NCBI GenBank assembly: GCA_023374045.1
Contig: CM041783.1
Coordinates: forward strand, 97,375,298 to 97,439,297
Direction of reading: 5' to 3'
Source: Limonium bicolor
Taxonomy: Eukaryota > Streptophyta > Magnoliopsida > Caryophyllales > Plumbaginaceae
Length of the DNA: 64,000 nt
Positions 24,785 to 38,069 of this stretch are shown here, one piece after another. The notes under the pieces are model-generated. The model saw nothing but the letters and a program-made list of their open reading frames with translations, ran no database searches and was not told the origin of the DNA. Each line of letters starts with the position of its first letter. Position 1 is the stretch's first letter. Made by a program: the position numbers and the translations under genes.

Positions 24785-26080
24785 CCATATCCGTCTCGTA
24801 ATAATGAAGTGGAATTTAAAACTCCTTTTAAGGAGCACTATATTTTACATCTCCTATGGAGATTCCTCCTTCAAGGATGCAGTTCATTTTGATGCACAAT
24901 ATCACTCGTTGTTATTCTGGCTTGATTATAATGAAATCTTTTAGTGTTCCCAACATGCTTTCCTAACTCATTTCGCCTCTCTTACGGTCATTGGCACAAC
25001 AAAGTTTAGAATTTCATCATTCATATAGTAGGTTAAGTTTTGAAAAACGGAACATATAGGTTAACTTAGATATACTATAATAACATAATTCTCTCCTCTG
25101 TTCTTTATTTAAGTATTGGATGTATAGGTATCAAAATCTTAATCATGTGATTTGGAAACTATTAATTCATAAAGAAATATTCCATTATAATGTAATGTAA
25201 TTATTTAAATGCCATCCTTACTACAACATTTCTCTAGAAGCATTTTATAACCTAAAGTTTCTTAATTGTCAAGGCTTAAAAATTCATGAACTTATTTAAA
25301 ATAGTATCACTATATATTAAAACTTCTTTTTTCTTTTCAATGCAATTAAATCTTTCTGAACCTTGTACCGAATTTATAACTAAAATACGTAAATATGCCA
25401 TTTATGTTATTTTCACATATGAATATATTAACAAGCTATAAATCAGGTGTAACATGTTTGAGTAGTTTAAATAATATTTTAGATCATATAATTAGTCTAG
25501 ATATCCTTTCAAAATTATATCAAAGCTTATTAGCCAACCATACCTTAAATTTGCATTATATTCCTTTATAAAAATACACCTTCTGTGACTTCTAAAATTT
25601 TGCATATGTATATGTTAAACTTCCAAATAAAACATGAGATTTCCAATCCTTAAGTAACTCTCATTTTTTTACTAGAGCTCATTACTCCAAGTATTTAAGA
25701 ATCAATGATATTTAGTTTAGTATTACTCTTCCCTTCACTCAATCTTTAAGTTACTTCCTTTAATATCTATATATTTATTAATAAGGGGTAGATGTTGTAC
25801 CTTGGAGTACCCAAATTTAATCTCCTTTCTCCATGTATAGGTATTTTCACCACAATATTTAACTCAATAACCCTTACAGTATGAATTTTAATACGGATCT
25901 TAAAATACAAATTTTGAATTATTCATTGTGGCTAGTAATGAAAGATGCCTAGCTCAAGATTTCATGATGGTAACGTCTTACCACCTGTAACACCCCATCC
26001 AAAGCCTATCGTGGTTATCGCAATCTGAACACTTAATCGAATACGTCGCAGCGGAAATAAACAACACCTGGACCTTGCCA

Positions 26081-26103
26081 CGGTCTATCGATAGAATAGA
26101 CCG
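26081..26103 (-). other. U5 hairpin, replaced stem CGGTCTAT/ATAGACCG
   Basis: Perfect 8-bp stem with a 7-nt loop, 95 bp from the LTR end. This is the position where the other family-A LTRs have GTTAGCCAC/GTGGCTAAC. Sequence differs throughout yet pairing is intact. Confidence 0.6.
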
Positions 26104-26351
26104 GCTTAATACTTACAATACTTATCCAAAAAACACTTACCCAACTTAAACATCAACATTCTCATACCACAACAACACCGAGCTAGTATCTTATACACAA
26201 CCCCAAACTTACATCAGTTTAATATAAACAGTCGGGGGCACAGGCGCAACCCGAACTCAAATAAAAGTCCCATCCTAAGACTAACCGCTCCTACTCTCGT
26301 AGTGCGTCCTCATGGCCCTTACCTGCAAGTGTAAAAAAGCCCCCGGGGGTC

Positions 26352-26365
26352 CAGCACGAATGCTG
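26352..26365 (-). other. CAGCA stem-loop, divergent loop
   Basis: CAGCA-CGAA-TGCTG; other copies have CAGCA-CCTT-TGCTG. A CCCCCGGGGG palindrome lies just left. Confidence 0.55.
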
Positions 26366-27481
26366 GTACACCCTCTCATGGCCCCCAAGCTAACGGGGCT
26401 ACGACGACTAATTGTCGATAGCATGGAAATTGATTACATACACAAGCATAATATGAAGTGCAATAACAATAACCACAGATGAATATACATAGTTCACAAA
26501 CAATGAACGACTCAAGCGTTCCCTTATCAAGTGGGTTAGTAACCTCCTCCTTAGTCCTCATTTCCTTAATCTCAGTTCCTTACCTTACCTTAATCTTAAT
26601 CTCAATCTTAATCTTAATCTCAGTATACAAACCTTTCCTGGAAGGGATTGGTTGTAGCTTAAATCAAACCTGGGATTTAGGTGATCCCACCGCACCATCT
26701 TAATGCCACCTACTCTGGACGGGAGTCCAGCGTAGCTGAGCCGGCAACCGGCCCTAGGCTACAAGTCCGAAGACAAGTCCTTAAGCGGAGGGCGGATCTG
26801 ATTCAGATACCGTCCCCCTTTTTCCTTAGCATGCATGACCGGAGATCGGTCCCGGGTTTCCTCACTCAAGTTCCAGTTAGTAAACATCTTAAACACCATG
26901 TGCTAGCTAAGCCTTAACGGGCATTAACCAACAACCATCAAACTTAACTCTTATTCTTAACTCAGTAAGTACTAAACTTGGTTAGTAACAATCTCAAATC
27001 TCGCGGGTTAGTGTAAATATAACACAATCACAACGAGAACAATATAACCGGTTGCATGCTTTATCTTGTTTAGTCATAGCAAATAAACAGATAGCACACA
27101 AGCCGAGGGACACCTCGTTAGCAAGCAGGTCACAAGAAGGATTGTACCGTTCACCGTCGATCGTTGTTTGTTTAACCTTCCTCGGGGTCCCAATTCACAA
27201 ACCTAAAACATTCATTCATTTTTAGGTTATTAGTTATTTGCACCTTACTTAACTCACTTAGTCCCTAAGGACTTCCATTCAATAACCTCTCAAGTCTTTA
27301 TCATTTAGCTTACAAACTTAACTTTAAACATTAAAACTTATACTTAATCTTAACTTAATTCCTTAAGTTCTTAGGGTCCCAATCATTACTACCCTACCAA
27401 GGGTATACCTCTTTACCCATTACCATTCTTAGAATTTGAAATTTCTCTTTTTTTTTGTTTTTAGGCTCGACCGGACTTACC

Positions 27482-27792
27482 GACCGGACTTGCCAAGTCC
27501 GGTCCATTCCAGTACCCTTTTACCGTTGGAAAATTCTACTCCGACCGGACTTACATGTCCGGTCCTATGTCCGGTCGATTCCAGAGACTTATTACCGTAC
27601 AAAATTCATGCCGACCGGACTTGCCAAGTCCGGTCCCATGTCCGGTCCATTCCAGAAACATTTTCCCTCACAAAACACAAGCCCGACCGGACTTGTAAGT
27701 CCGGTCCCCAAGTCCGGTCGATTCCAGAAACATTTTCCGGTAGTGTAACAGAGTCCGACCGACCTTGCAAGTCCGGTCCTAAGGCCGGTCGG
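27482..27792 (-). repeat. LTR hairpin array, stem GACCGGACTT/AAGTCCGGTC
   Basis: Five units: 27482-27504, 27542-27577, 27613-27635, 27684-27720 and 27755-27792. The first four are perfect stems of 9-11 bp. In the fifth the core shifts to GACCTT with AAGGCC, a compensated A/T to C/G change plus one uncompensated base. Spacers read ATTCCAGAAACATTTTCC or close variants. Confidence 0.8.
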
Positions 27793-30700
27793 CTCTAGAA
27801 ACTTGTTTCTAAATTCTCTTTCAACTCCAAACTTCTCCTCATATATTCTAATATGTTATAACCTCATTTGGGCACCTCAAATACACCTTAAGCCCTCCTT
27901 AAAATACCTTAAATCATCCACCAAGATCCACCTTAGTCATTATGCATTTTCTTGTAATAATGCTAACACTTGTAATGCTTTCCTCTAGGTTTCTAGGTGG
28001 TGGTTCATACCTAGTGTAACCACTATGCCAAATGTTTTCTTCACCACTATAACATCATCTCCCAAGCATCTCTCACTATCTAAAACTCTTTTAATCATTT
28101 ACTTAAAGTTCCTTAACAAGTCTAAACTTCCATCATCATCACATTATTTCCTTCCTAGTTGTGCACCAACATTTGCCTAAGTCCTAAATACTCAAATATA
28201 TTCTCTTGATTCCTAAATCCTCCATGGTGATACCTAAGTCATCATAAGTCATTAAAACACCTTAACTTCACCCTTTTTCATCAAGACAACCCATAGAACA
28301 TTCCTAGTACTTCCTTAGTCATTAAATTCCCTTAGGATATCTTAAACACTTAAACTCTCCTTTAAATTTTGCCATGGGTTCTCTAGTATATAGTACTTCC
28401 TAACACATGGTTTTTCTCCATCAAACAACCAATACCACACAAATTCTCATCACAACACCTTAACACCCAACTTACACTAAAACTTCACCACATCATCATA
28501 TAATGCTTAAACTTAAAATGCTTGGCACTTAGGCCCTTAAATAACAATAATCTTAACCACTGAATTTCCACATATATATGCCTTCAACCTGTGAATACAC
28601 TCAACAAGGCTCCCATTGAAATAAAATGCTTCTTGTACTTCACCTTTACATCCTTAAACTATCTCTTTTCTCATTTGCTCCTTAGTCACAAGTTCACAAG
28701 AATAGTCATTGTTTCTCCTAGGTTTTATAGCACCTTCCCAATATAAACTCTACACTAAACTCATCATATACCCACATCTCATTCCCTTAAACAACAAAAC
28801 ACCTTAAGGTAAGTAATTTACCTTGTTTTCTCACAAGCTTAAAAGCTTTTCTCCTTAGGTTTTCTTTGTTCAATCTCGGTCACCAATGTGATTCTCCTTG
28901 CCAATTTTCTAACCAATATCCAATGACTCCAATGAGTACTAGATAACACATTAACCCTAAGGAACAAACCCTAGGTTTAAAAAAATGTTTTAAGGTATTA
29001 ATGTGATTGTTTTACCTTGGTTTCTCAAGACAAACTTGGATGTGCAGCAAGAAGGACCTCCTCTCTCCTTTGAAGAGTAGAAACAAGCTAGAACAAGGCA
29101 TAAACATGGAGTCCCATGAGTATATATTTTCGGTCATGTGAAGAAAATGGTGGAAACCTAAATTTTCTTACACTTTCTTTACCTTAAGAGAATGGAGATG
29201 CCAATGGAGTCTCCAAACTTGAATTTCCTCCTCTAATGGTGGTTTGACTTGGCACCAAAATGAAGCTCTTGAAGTTTTGAAAAGATAGAAAGGAGGAGCT
29301 TGAGCTAACTAAGAAGAATATGTATTTTGTTTTGGATTTGGAGCTAAAATGAGCAAGATGTGGCCAAGGGAAGATGGAGCTTTCATGGAGGTGAGCTCTA
29401 CGTAAATGGAGAAGAGAAAGAGAGCAAGAAACCGTGTGAACAAGGGAGAATGAAGAAGTGAGGAGAGAGGTAAGTAAATGTGATATTTATCTTAAAAGGT
29501 GAATAGTGTTTTTACTTTATAACTTACTTGTTTTTGCTTTCTCTTTACTTAGCTAGATAAGTGTGGTGAGTCACACATAAAAAACCTGCCCCCTTTAATG
29601 AATGAGGGTAATTAAGTCTTTGTTGACCAATGTCTCACTTATATAGACTTATGTTATAAACTAGCTTAAATAATTCACTATTCATCAAAAACAAGGCACA
29701 TTGTTGTGAAATTTTTGATTTCCCATTGATATAGGCCTCCAAATGTGATACTATATAGTACACATATTAATTAAAGAGTAATGATGGACATTTAGCCATT
29801 CAAAACTCATTTACAAGACAATTTTTCAAAAACGTGCTTTAAGACTCCTTAAAGCACATTTTGTGTTTTAATTTGTTTTCAAGCTTGGTTTTCTTTGGTA
29901 ATTGACTTAAAATGACCATTAGGATATTACTAAGGTCTTAGAACAATATTTGGGTACTCTCCCAAGTCTCTCCAAGCTTAGAGCACGTTTTTGTTTAAAC
30001 TACTCTTTTGGTGTTTCCTTATATTTTCTTTGATTAGAAATGTTTCTTAATGTTTCTAAGGCATTATTTAGCCTCCTTATATCTTAGTTTATCATTTAAA
30101 CACCATATCTAAGTTTGGGGTATTTCACCACCAATTCTCCTCAAGTTCAACACAATCCAACACTTGCGTAGAAGATTATTTACGGTTAGATGACAAGGCT
30201 TGTCTAGCCCCTAGACTTCCAGAAGTGACTGCGCACCCCCACTACTTTCAGCCTAGGAGTTCGTCGCACCAGGCACTTCCCGTAGGGTGTTAGGTTTGTG
30301 TATTTTCTTTCTAAAGTTAACATAGAGTTTTAGTGTAGATTACAGGTTTGGATGTTGATCTTTTCTGATGAGTTACTAGTTCTTGTTAGTTTAATAATTT
30401 TCTATACTTAAGATTTATCTTAAACATTATCTTTAGGTAATAATTTGTACCAAGTAGTTCTTGAGATTTATTTCAAGCTTTAAAGGAGTTGAAGTATATA
30501 TCACTTAGTTATTCAAAGCTCCACTTGTATACTATTTCCAACCAAAAGTATTCTTTAAAATTCTGGGAACATGTGTACAAGCTTTTAAAGCATTGCTTTC
30601 TTAGCCATGTATTTTCCATACGTATGCTTTTGAAAGTAGTTCAATGTATGATTTATTCCAACCAAGATCTTATCATACCCAATTGATAATGTTCCAGACT

Positions 30701-30928
30701 TATTATTATTATTATTTTTCTTTCTATAGTTTAATGATCAAACGGTATGACAACACACAATTCCTAACAGACATTCATACAAAAAGTGTATAAAGAAATC
30801 ATTCACTAATCCAAGAAGGGTTAGGAGTCGTGCCTTACTGGAATCCTCACTTCCCAATTTCTACCCCAATTCCCCAGTTTTAAGGGCACCTATATTCTAA
30901 CTATTTCACTCGGCTTGTTTTCTCGGGT

Positions 30929-30950
30929 TCAGAGCGTAACTACGCTCTGA
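30929..30950 (-). other. Family-B PBS hairpin
   Basis: TCAGAGCGT-AACT-ACGCTCTGA, a perfect 9-bp stem overlapping the PBS. Compared with family A (CAGAGCGA/TCGCTCTG) the loop-closing pair is swapped A-T to T-A. Confidence 0.65.
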
Positions 30951-30955
30951 TACCA
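30944..30955 (-). other. Family-B primer-binding site
   Basis: The minus strand reads TGGTATCAGAGC, complementary to tRNA-iMet, five bases from the LTR end at 30961. Confidence 0.9.
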
Positions 30956-31604
30956 CTTTCTGTAATGCCCCTATTTAACATAAATGCAGCGGAAATAAAA
31001 CACTAAGGCGATTACAGATCATCGGGTTCCAAACACCCGACACCAAACCTCACCGATTACAACTTATGATATTACAAAAGTTACGGTCTGAACTCGAGAA
31101 AACATAACATAAAAGAATAATAACAAAATACAATAGCTCTCCAAAGTTCCTAATTCCCACCCCATACACTCATACTCTTCGTGGCTACCTGTATAGCAAT
31201 TCGTACCTGCAAGATGAAACCAAGCAGCCCACCCCAGGAGGGGTGAGTCAGTTCCCTGGAATGGAACTGGTACAATCCTCATAACAGAAATTAAAACATA
31301 ATCTTTAAACAATATAGAAACTTGGAAAGAAACTCTTAAAAACCAAACAGAGAGACAAGACACTTCAAATCACCAAGTCAAAGCAACAAGCAAGTAATAG
31401 AGATAGTCAACAATAAAGATAAAGTTAGTCAGTTAGAACCACACCAGGAGTCAGTGAACATCCCATGCTTAAGTTAGATTAAGTTCCAGTAAGAGTAGAA
31501 AGACCCAAGTAGTCACAAGGACTAGGTAAGGAAAGAAGAAATCCAAGAACCAACAACTCAAGGGTGGAATGAAACCAATTGGAAGAGATGGCTCGCTGTT
31601 GACT

Positions 31605-31729
31605 ACGTCCGATAGGACAGGGGATATACAGCCCTCGCTGTTTACAACGTCCGATAGGACAGGGGATATACAACCCCTCGCTGTTTACAACATCCGATTG
31701 GACAGGGGATATACAGCCCCTCGCTGTTT
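31605..31729 (-). repeat. 43-bp hairpin repeats (right LTR copy)
   Basis: Three units equivalent to 14587-14711. The first has lost one C of a CCCC arm, and the third has CATCCG for CGTCCG. Confidence 0.75.
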
Positions 31730-31844
31730 ACCGGTGAAGATGTGCGCACATCACAACAAAGACTCAGCTCATGGATGAAACAATATCCATAGTCAAAAGA
31801 AGAGTTTACCAAGAATGACATTTCCCATATTCCCAATAGACTAA

Positions 31845-31913
31845 TAACTGCACAAGTGCAATACCAAAACACTCAGTCCTACAGAGTGCAGAGGCGTAAA
31901 CCCTCAGCAGTTA
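31845..31913 (-). other. Shared structured module (right family-B LTR)
   Basis: Same as 14828-14896, with outer stem TAACTGC/GCAGTTA. Confidence 0.5.
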
Positions 31914-33225
31914 ATATCTAATGAGACAACCAGATAGGAGGAACCAATGATCATGTGAGTTGTACATTCAAGGCTCAGTTAGTCACATCAAGCTGACTTA
32001 GTCACACAAATTGTCTCCTTTGAAATCCATTCAAGCTCATTTAGCGTTTCTCAAAACATTCCATAAAGTTCGTCACCAAAAGTATCTGAGTACGAGAAGT
32101 CGTACCTGGTAAACGCTGTAGCAGTTCTAGTCGACTTTTGCAAATAATCAACAATACTCTGAGGAATATTAAAGGTAGTCTAACATCAATAACTTGTAAC
32201 CTAAGTTAAACTTAAATAAATTCCTCACTCTTATTTCTAAGTCTCAATTGTCTTTTAAGCCCTCGCTTAAATGTTATGTATAACCTTTGACTTATATTAG
32301 AATGTTGTATAACCCAAGGTTGTAAGACTAGGGAATGTATGTTATTAACACTTGTTAATTGTTACACTCTTATCCACTTTATTCATACTTAACCCTAATT
32401 CTCAATTCAAGACTCTTGAGACCCTTATATCATAAGTGCATATTATAATATTTCATCTAATCTTAGAATCTCAATAATAATTCTTAAGCTTAATACTTTT
32501 ATTCTTAATTTAGAATAAATATCGGGTTATGACCTATGATAGGTTTATCTTAGAATATTATACTCTTATTTCACAATGTAATGATTATGTATTTTATCAG
32601 TATTACCAAATAATCCATTATGATTAAGTTTTCCCCTCAACTTAATTAAGATTTACATCCTGTATATTGGAATCATGGTGTTGTAGATGCATTTTATGAT
32701 AACCTAATTGAGTTACTAAACTCATTTATCTTATGTTTAGTTTAGGATGACTTTTATTACAACCATCTAATAATCTTATCATAAGATGTTAAATTGCTTC
32801 TCATCTTGAATAACTATATTATAGTTAACTTAGATTTATCGAACTCTTACATTTAGTATTCCCAAGGTATATTATTTACTTTATCATTAACTGTACAATA
32901 AGGCACTTTAAGATAACCTTTTATGTATCCTTGCTTACATTCAATTTCCCAAATGTTTTATTTTTACACACATTCCCGCTATAGACTATGTATAATCCTT
33001 TTATACTAAATTTTTAATAAACTTATGTCTTAAAATACATTTTTCATATTGTTTACAAAACCTAAGGTTTCAAAGGAATAACTTAATAAATTAATCCCTT
33101 TTATTATGTTTTAGGATGAACATTATATCTTAACTGTAACACCCCATCCACAACGTCGCACTTTATAACCATCTGCAGCGGAAACATAAACCATCACATT
33201 ACTTAATCCGTTGGTGTTACACGCC

Positions 33226-33247
33226 GTTAACCACCTACGTGGCTAAC
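33226..33247 (-). other. U5 hairpin with sense-strand wobble
   Basis: Sense strand GTTAGCCAC-GTAG-GTGGTTAAC: nine pairs with one G-U wobble that exists only on the minus strand. The twin at 41513-41534 has loop GTGG. Confidence 0.65.
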
Positions 33248-33533
33248 AAGGCTAATACATACATATTATATCGGTCTGATGGACTAGATCCCCGAGCAAC
33301 TACACCATACAATCCTGATTCCATTTCCAACAATTATTTACATATACATCCCCTACTGTACCGAGTATTCATTAACCAATGCCGATAACAAATTCGGTCT
33401 TACTACACCTATAATACATACACCATTAAAGGGCTACCAATGTGCAAACATCTACCCCGTCCTACTCTCGAACGGCTTCCAGCTCCTTGTACCTGAAATA
33501 GAAAAAGGAGAAAAGGGTGGCCCCCAAGGGGGT

Positions 33534-33547
33534 CAGCACCTTTGCTG
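33534..33547 (-). other. CAGCA stem-loop beside GGCCCCC/GGGGGTC fold
   Basis: CAGCA-CCTT-TGCTG, next to GCCCCC-AA-GGGGGT. Repeated at 41820-41833. Confidence 0.55.
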
Positions 33548-34994
33548 GTATGGTAATCCCGCAGCCCGCATGCTACCGGGCCACGCACAACTAATTGTCG
33601 TCTTAGCATGCTGTTGATTACATTTAAATCCTGCATGTAAACCATAAACTCACAACACATTGCATACGCCCAGCTATAGGGCTCAACAAACACCCAACAC
33701 ATCCATACATCCACACATAACCAATCAACATTGTTTCCCTTAACCCTAGAGTGACTCTCCTCTTAATGGAGTTACTTCCTTAACAGACGACATCTACCCA
33801 TTAATCGGGTTATCCTTAAACGCTTCTTATTATAAACCTGAATTCATAACCATAATCCACATATCCACAATTTACCACATATAACTCCACACCGAATAGG
33901 AATTGCAATACATCCATAACACATAATACAACGGGTACGGTTCTCTTAAGGAACCAACCCAACCATGATTAGTTCACTTTAGAGCCTAGAGAATGTTGCC
34001 AAACTCATGTTAAGCTCGTCCCATAACTTGCTACCGTTTCTTTAAATGAACAGATAACTTAACACTAAGGTGCGTCGGGTACAGTAAACCAAGCACACCG
34101 AACAACCATTGTATGCCCCAGAAAACCGACGTGAGTCAGTAACATAGCTTTGGCTAAGCTAAAGGGAAGATTGGAAACCCAATGAGTAAACAACCTAACA
34201 TACACCAAGAGAGTCGAACCGGGTATGACATCGACTCCCGTCCATCACACGCGTGGCCGGAACATGACCGGACTCCTCACCCCCCATTAGTACACATATA
34301 CTTATAGTTAAGTAGTTAAGGCTCCATTATGGAACCTATCACATCCACACACCATTCGGTATCACAACCGTGTTAAGCAAGGGAGGTTCACACACCTGCA
34401 AACATAACCATACACACTAACTCACGCATAGCCGTGGTTAGAACGTTCCCAAGGTTTGGGTCGTTAACTCCGAATACCGATATCTCATGTGTACCTAGAT
34501 TTGGTTAGCTAAGGTTTAACACCTATTTGAGGTTAAACGGTATCGGGACCAGATTCGCCACATAAATGAATTACTATAAACTCATTACATGTTTTATCTT
34601 ACAAGGTGGCAAACACAGAAAAACATTGGCATACAAGCCGGTGTAATCCGGTAGGACACAGGTTGCAAGAAAACCATACCTGTCACCGGAGTCCACTCTA
34701 CCATGTCCATTTAGGTTCCTCGAACAATTCTCGAACAACTGGTACATTAAAGTTACCTTCATTAACATTGGGGTAACATGTTTGTGATCGTCGAATGACT
34801 ATAGTTAACTCCGTTAGCTAGTTAAACACTTTACATTTTTAACTTGTTTTACTCTCACATTTTACTCCAACTTCTCACCCACCAAACTGTCATTATAACT
34901 CACCAAACATGTCCTTAACAACCTTACAACATCATTATCCATCACTCCCCATCTTTAGACATCATTTTCCAACCTTTAACAACATTTTTAGAGT

Positions 34995-35248
34995 GGTCCG
35001 GGACTTGGTCCTTACCCTAAGTCCCGGACCAACACTTGTAAAAACTATCGGCGTATTTCAGCAGGGTGGTCCGGGTCCTTGTACCCATCCCAAGTCCCGG
35101 ACCACAACCTTATTCCACTCTCGGCCATTTTAAACAATTGGTCCGGGTCCTTAACCTTAAACCAGGTCCCGGACCTACAACCAAATACAACTCACGGCTT
35201 ATTTGCACAAATGGTCCGGGACATTACCCATGGCCTAGGTCCCGGACC
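34995..35248 (-). repeat. LTR hairpin array, stem GGTCCGGGACTT/AAGTCCCGGACC
   Basis: Four units: 34995-35030 (12-bp stem), 35067-35104 (9 bp, TGGTCCGGG/CCCGGACCA), 35140-35175 (8 bp) and 35213-35248 (10 bp). The right LTR repeats the array at about 43275-43530. Confidence 0.8.
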
Positions 35249-36607
35249 CAACCTACAGAATTCCACGTACTGCATTTTCCAAGTTCTGCTGCGTAAGTTC
35301 TTTACACCCATCAATTGTATAGCTTCCCAAATAATTTTACGTACACTCTTATACTCAAAACTTCACCAAATATACACCACATAACAACATAGTGCACAAT
35401 TTAAATTTGCATAGCTCTTAGGCTCTTAAAATGCAATAATCTTAAACACTGAATTTCCACAATATATTTGCCTTTCACCTGCAAATACAAACAGCAGTAC
35501 GTATGTTTTTTACTAGTCTGTTTGAGAACATTTTCTAAGTCATTTCCCTTTGGCTCTTTAGGTAGTTTCAACAGACAACATACGTTCATTTCCAAGGGAT
35601 TTTAAGCTATTTTTGGTTAACATAAAACATAGAGGAAACATCATTTTTCTTTGAGTTTCCATACCTTGAAGCAGAGGAGAAGGATAATACGTGAAAGGAT
35701 GAACTCAAGCTCCTTCCATGGAAATTCCTCTTGGCACCAAAGTGGAGCTCTTGAAGATTTGTAAGGACTAAATCGAAGAGCTTGATGAAACTAAGAGATC
35801 GGTGGTCTCGGTTTTAGATTTGGACAAGTGAGCAAGAAGTTATATGAATTTGAAGTAGCATGTTGGTGCTGGTGTGTTCGATCGTGAAAGAGAGAACAGG
35901 AAGGAGAAGGCTACGTGTGATAGTAAGGAAATGAGAGAATGAATGATTGTAGTTGCTTTTGAAGAAATTAAATACATAAAGCAAATAGTGCCTTTTACAA
36001 TACTCACTGATTGTTCACTTATTTGCTCAATCAGCAAGCAAGTGACGTCCCAGCACATACAAACCGACCCACATATACATATAAGGGGTTATTTAGTCTT
36101 TATAGCTCAATTAAATTACATATGTTAATATATGTTACAAACTAGCTTATTTTAGTTACTATTTACTACAACAAAACACATAAAAGTGAAATATTTATTT
36201 CTTATTAATTTAAACTTCCAAATGTGATACTAAATAGTACACATATTAATTAAAGAGTAATAATGGACATTTAGCCATTTAAAACTCATTTACACGACAG
36301 TTACTCAAAAACGTGCTTTTAAGGCTCCTCAAAGCACATTTTGTATTTTAACTTGTTTTCAAGCTCGGTTTTCTTTGGTAACTGATTCAATAAATTCATT
36401 AATATACATATAAGGTCTTGGTAAGTTTATTAAGTCTTAACCAAGGTTATTCCAAGCTTAGAGCATATTTCGCCCTTTATTGCCTTTTAGACAATTTATT
36501 GTATTTACTATTTATTAAATTGTTTATTAGTGTTTCTAAGACTCTTTTTAGTCTTAATAATTTATTATTTAATGTTTAAACAACATACAAAGGTTTGGGG
36601 TATTTCA

Positions 36608-36625
36608 GTCTACCCCCCTTAAAAG
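36608..36625 (-). other. LARD 3' polypurine tract
   Basis: The minus strand reads CTTTTAAGGGGGGTAGAC, abutting the LTR start TGAAATACCCC. It is followed inward by a perfect GAACTTCG-TCCG-CGAAGTTC hairpin (36625-36644). Confidence 0.88.
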
Positions 36626-36732
36626 AACTTCGTCCGCGAAGTTCACACTTCCCACATATCATTGGTTTAGAATACGGGAATTACTTGTATAATAAAATAC
36701 TTCCATAACCAACACACCTTACACCACAACCT

Positions 36733-36940
36733 CGGACTTGAAGGTCCGGGTACACATACACATCCATCCATAACATATCATTCCCACATAATTACCTCGG
36801 ACTCAATGGTCCGGGTACCTTAATAGTATTGTACTCACATAACAACCCTCAGACTCTCAGGTCTGGGTAACATGACCACCTTTGGACTCATAGGCCCAAG
36901 TAACATAATCAACTCAGAACTGAACCACATCAAGACTCAT
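36733..36940 (-). repeat. Interior short-hairpin array next to 3' LTR
   Basis: Units: CGGAC-TTGAAG-GTCCG (36733-36748), CGGAC-TCAATG-GTCCG (36798-36813), CAGAC-TCTCAG-GTCTG (36850-36865), TTGG..CCAA around 36882-36899, and a weak GAC/GTC unit near 36934. The third unit changes both arms together. Counterpart at 59746-59980. Confidence 0.65.
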
Positions 36941-37387
36941 GGTCAAAGTAACATTTATTACACATATCACACAACATGCCTTAGCACGTATAACAAATAG
37001 AAATACCTTTTCCATCTCTTCATGGGCTCGAGTCCCATGTTGAGTACATATACACTGTGATCCCCGCAGGGCCCGGTCGCGATGGACACCTTCTGGTCCC
37101 CGTTCCCTTGGGAGATCAAAACATTCACTTAATTTTTTTAACATATGTACTTCTCATGTCACCGGTCCGAAGACAAAGGCTCATACGTCCTCAGCTCGTG
37201 AGCAAGTACTACAAAAATATCCTTTACCAGGTTAAGTAAACAGGAGAATCCTTATTCAAAATATCAATCCACTGTTTTGGAAATACCAATTAAAGACTTG
37301 AAACCACCAATTAAAATTCTTTTGAAAACTCAATACAACTCCAGGTCCAACTTATGCTCTTGCATCCTTCTTAATGGTGTTATTTGT

Positions 37388-37526
37388 GACCACTTATAGG
37401 GAGCTTCAAGCGTCATCCAACCCTGATGTGATCAGCATCAGTGTTGAACTATCCTTCCACCCCAATTTGTGTTCGGCTTCCCTTGATCGCATGCAAATCA
37501 AGTTCCACCTCCCACTTCATTTTCAA
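37388..37526 (-). other. Highly conserved interior island (139 bp)
   Basis: Equal in length to 60312-60450 and differing at only three bases by my count, while the flanks on both sides show many substitutions and indels. It contains the perfect hairpin CTGATGTGATCAGCATCAG (37423-37441). On the sense strand an ATG opens a 23-codon frame that then stops, so it is not an obvious gene. It could be a captured gene fragment, a packaging signal or a gene-conversion patch. Confidence 0.55.
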
Positions 37527-38034
37527 CCAACAATTAATTCAAGCATATTCCACTTTCTATCTTTTGATCCTTCTAGTCATAATCATTACATCTCCCAGGG
37601 ATAGAACTTAGTCTATCAATTACCTCCATTCTCTTTTAATCAAGTTACCTAGGGAATCTAATTCTTACTAAGTTCCATGTCAGTTTCATACCCTTCGTAA
37701 ATCACCACCCTGTACATATATATACATATTTTTAATCAAAATACAATACATCGTGCTACATTTGGTATTATGCTAACACACACCATTGGGGCTTTAGTTC
37801 CCCAGGAGTTTATTTACTCCTTAGTACTTGTACTTACCCACAACCATTACCAAGGTGGTCACACCTACCACAATAGTATTTCGCATCTTCTGTGCGCAAT
37901 TTCCACCATTTAACCATGCCAATCACCATAACAAATTATTAATCATGCCAACCATCATAACAATTATTTTTGTGCTATGCACAACATAGTTCACGTACAC
38001 TTGTACGGTAAAACACACTAAGCGGCTTTGCGCT

Positions 38035-38069
38035 CTACCCCCCTTAAAAGGGATTACGCCCACGTAATC
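38035..38069 (-). other. Second polypurine-like tract with hairpin
   Basis: CTACCCCCCTTAAAAG repeats the 3' PPT word about 1.43 kb further in and is followed by GATTACG-CCCA-CGTAATC. The same pair is at 60968-61002. It could act as a central polypurine tract. Confidence 0.5.

Larger units (their letters stand above)
25986..30127 (-). mobile_element. Family-A solo LTR with TSD CCACC
   Basis: This 4142-bp LTR, TGTAACACCCC to GGGGTATTTCA, is flanked by CCACC at 25981-25985 and 30128-30132. No interior, PBS or PPT is attached, so it is a solo LTR. Its U5 is diverged from the other copies but keeps the same architecture: a U5 hairpin with wholly different sequence (26081-26103), the CAGCA hairpin (26352-26365), a hairpin array (27482-27792), and splice-like signals near 28589 and 29182. 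Confidence 0.9.
23982..30960 (-). mobile_element. Family-B interior, non-coding, with nested solo LTR
   Basis: The interior is 23982-25985 plus 30133-30960, about 2.8 kb. It has no open frame above about 65 codons and no recognisable retroelement protein. It holds two further polypurine-like tracts, at 24320-24343 and inside a perfect GTCGTACCC/GGGTACGAC hairpin at 24755-24784. A solo family-A LTR splits it. The PBS lies at 30944-30955. Between 24800 and 25980 the sequence is AT-rich and I see nothing specific. Confidence 0.75.
33135..36607 (-). mobile_element. LARD 3' LTR
   Basis: TGTAACACCCC to GGGGTATTTCA. It contains the U5 hairpin (33226-33247), a GC-rich fold with the CAGCA stem-loop (33534-33547), the hairpin array (34995-35248) and splice-like signals (CTTCAAG|GTATGG near 35664; CAG|GT near 35479, a shorter 186-nt interval than in other copies). 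Confidence 0.9.
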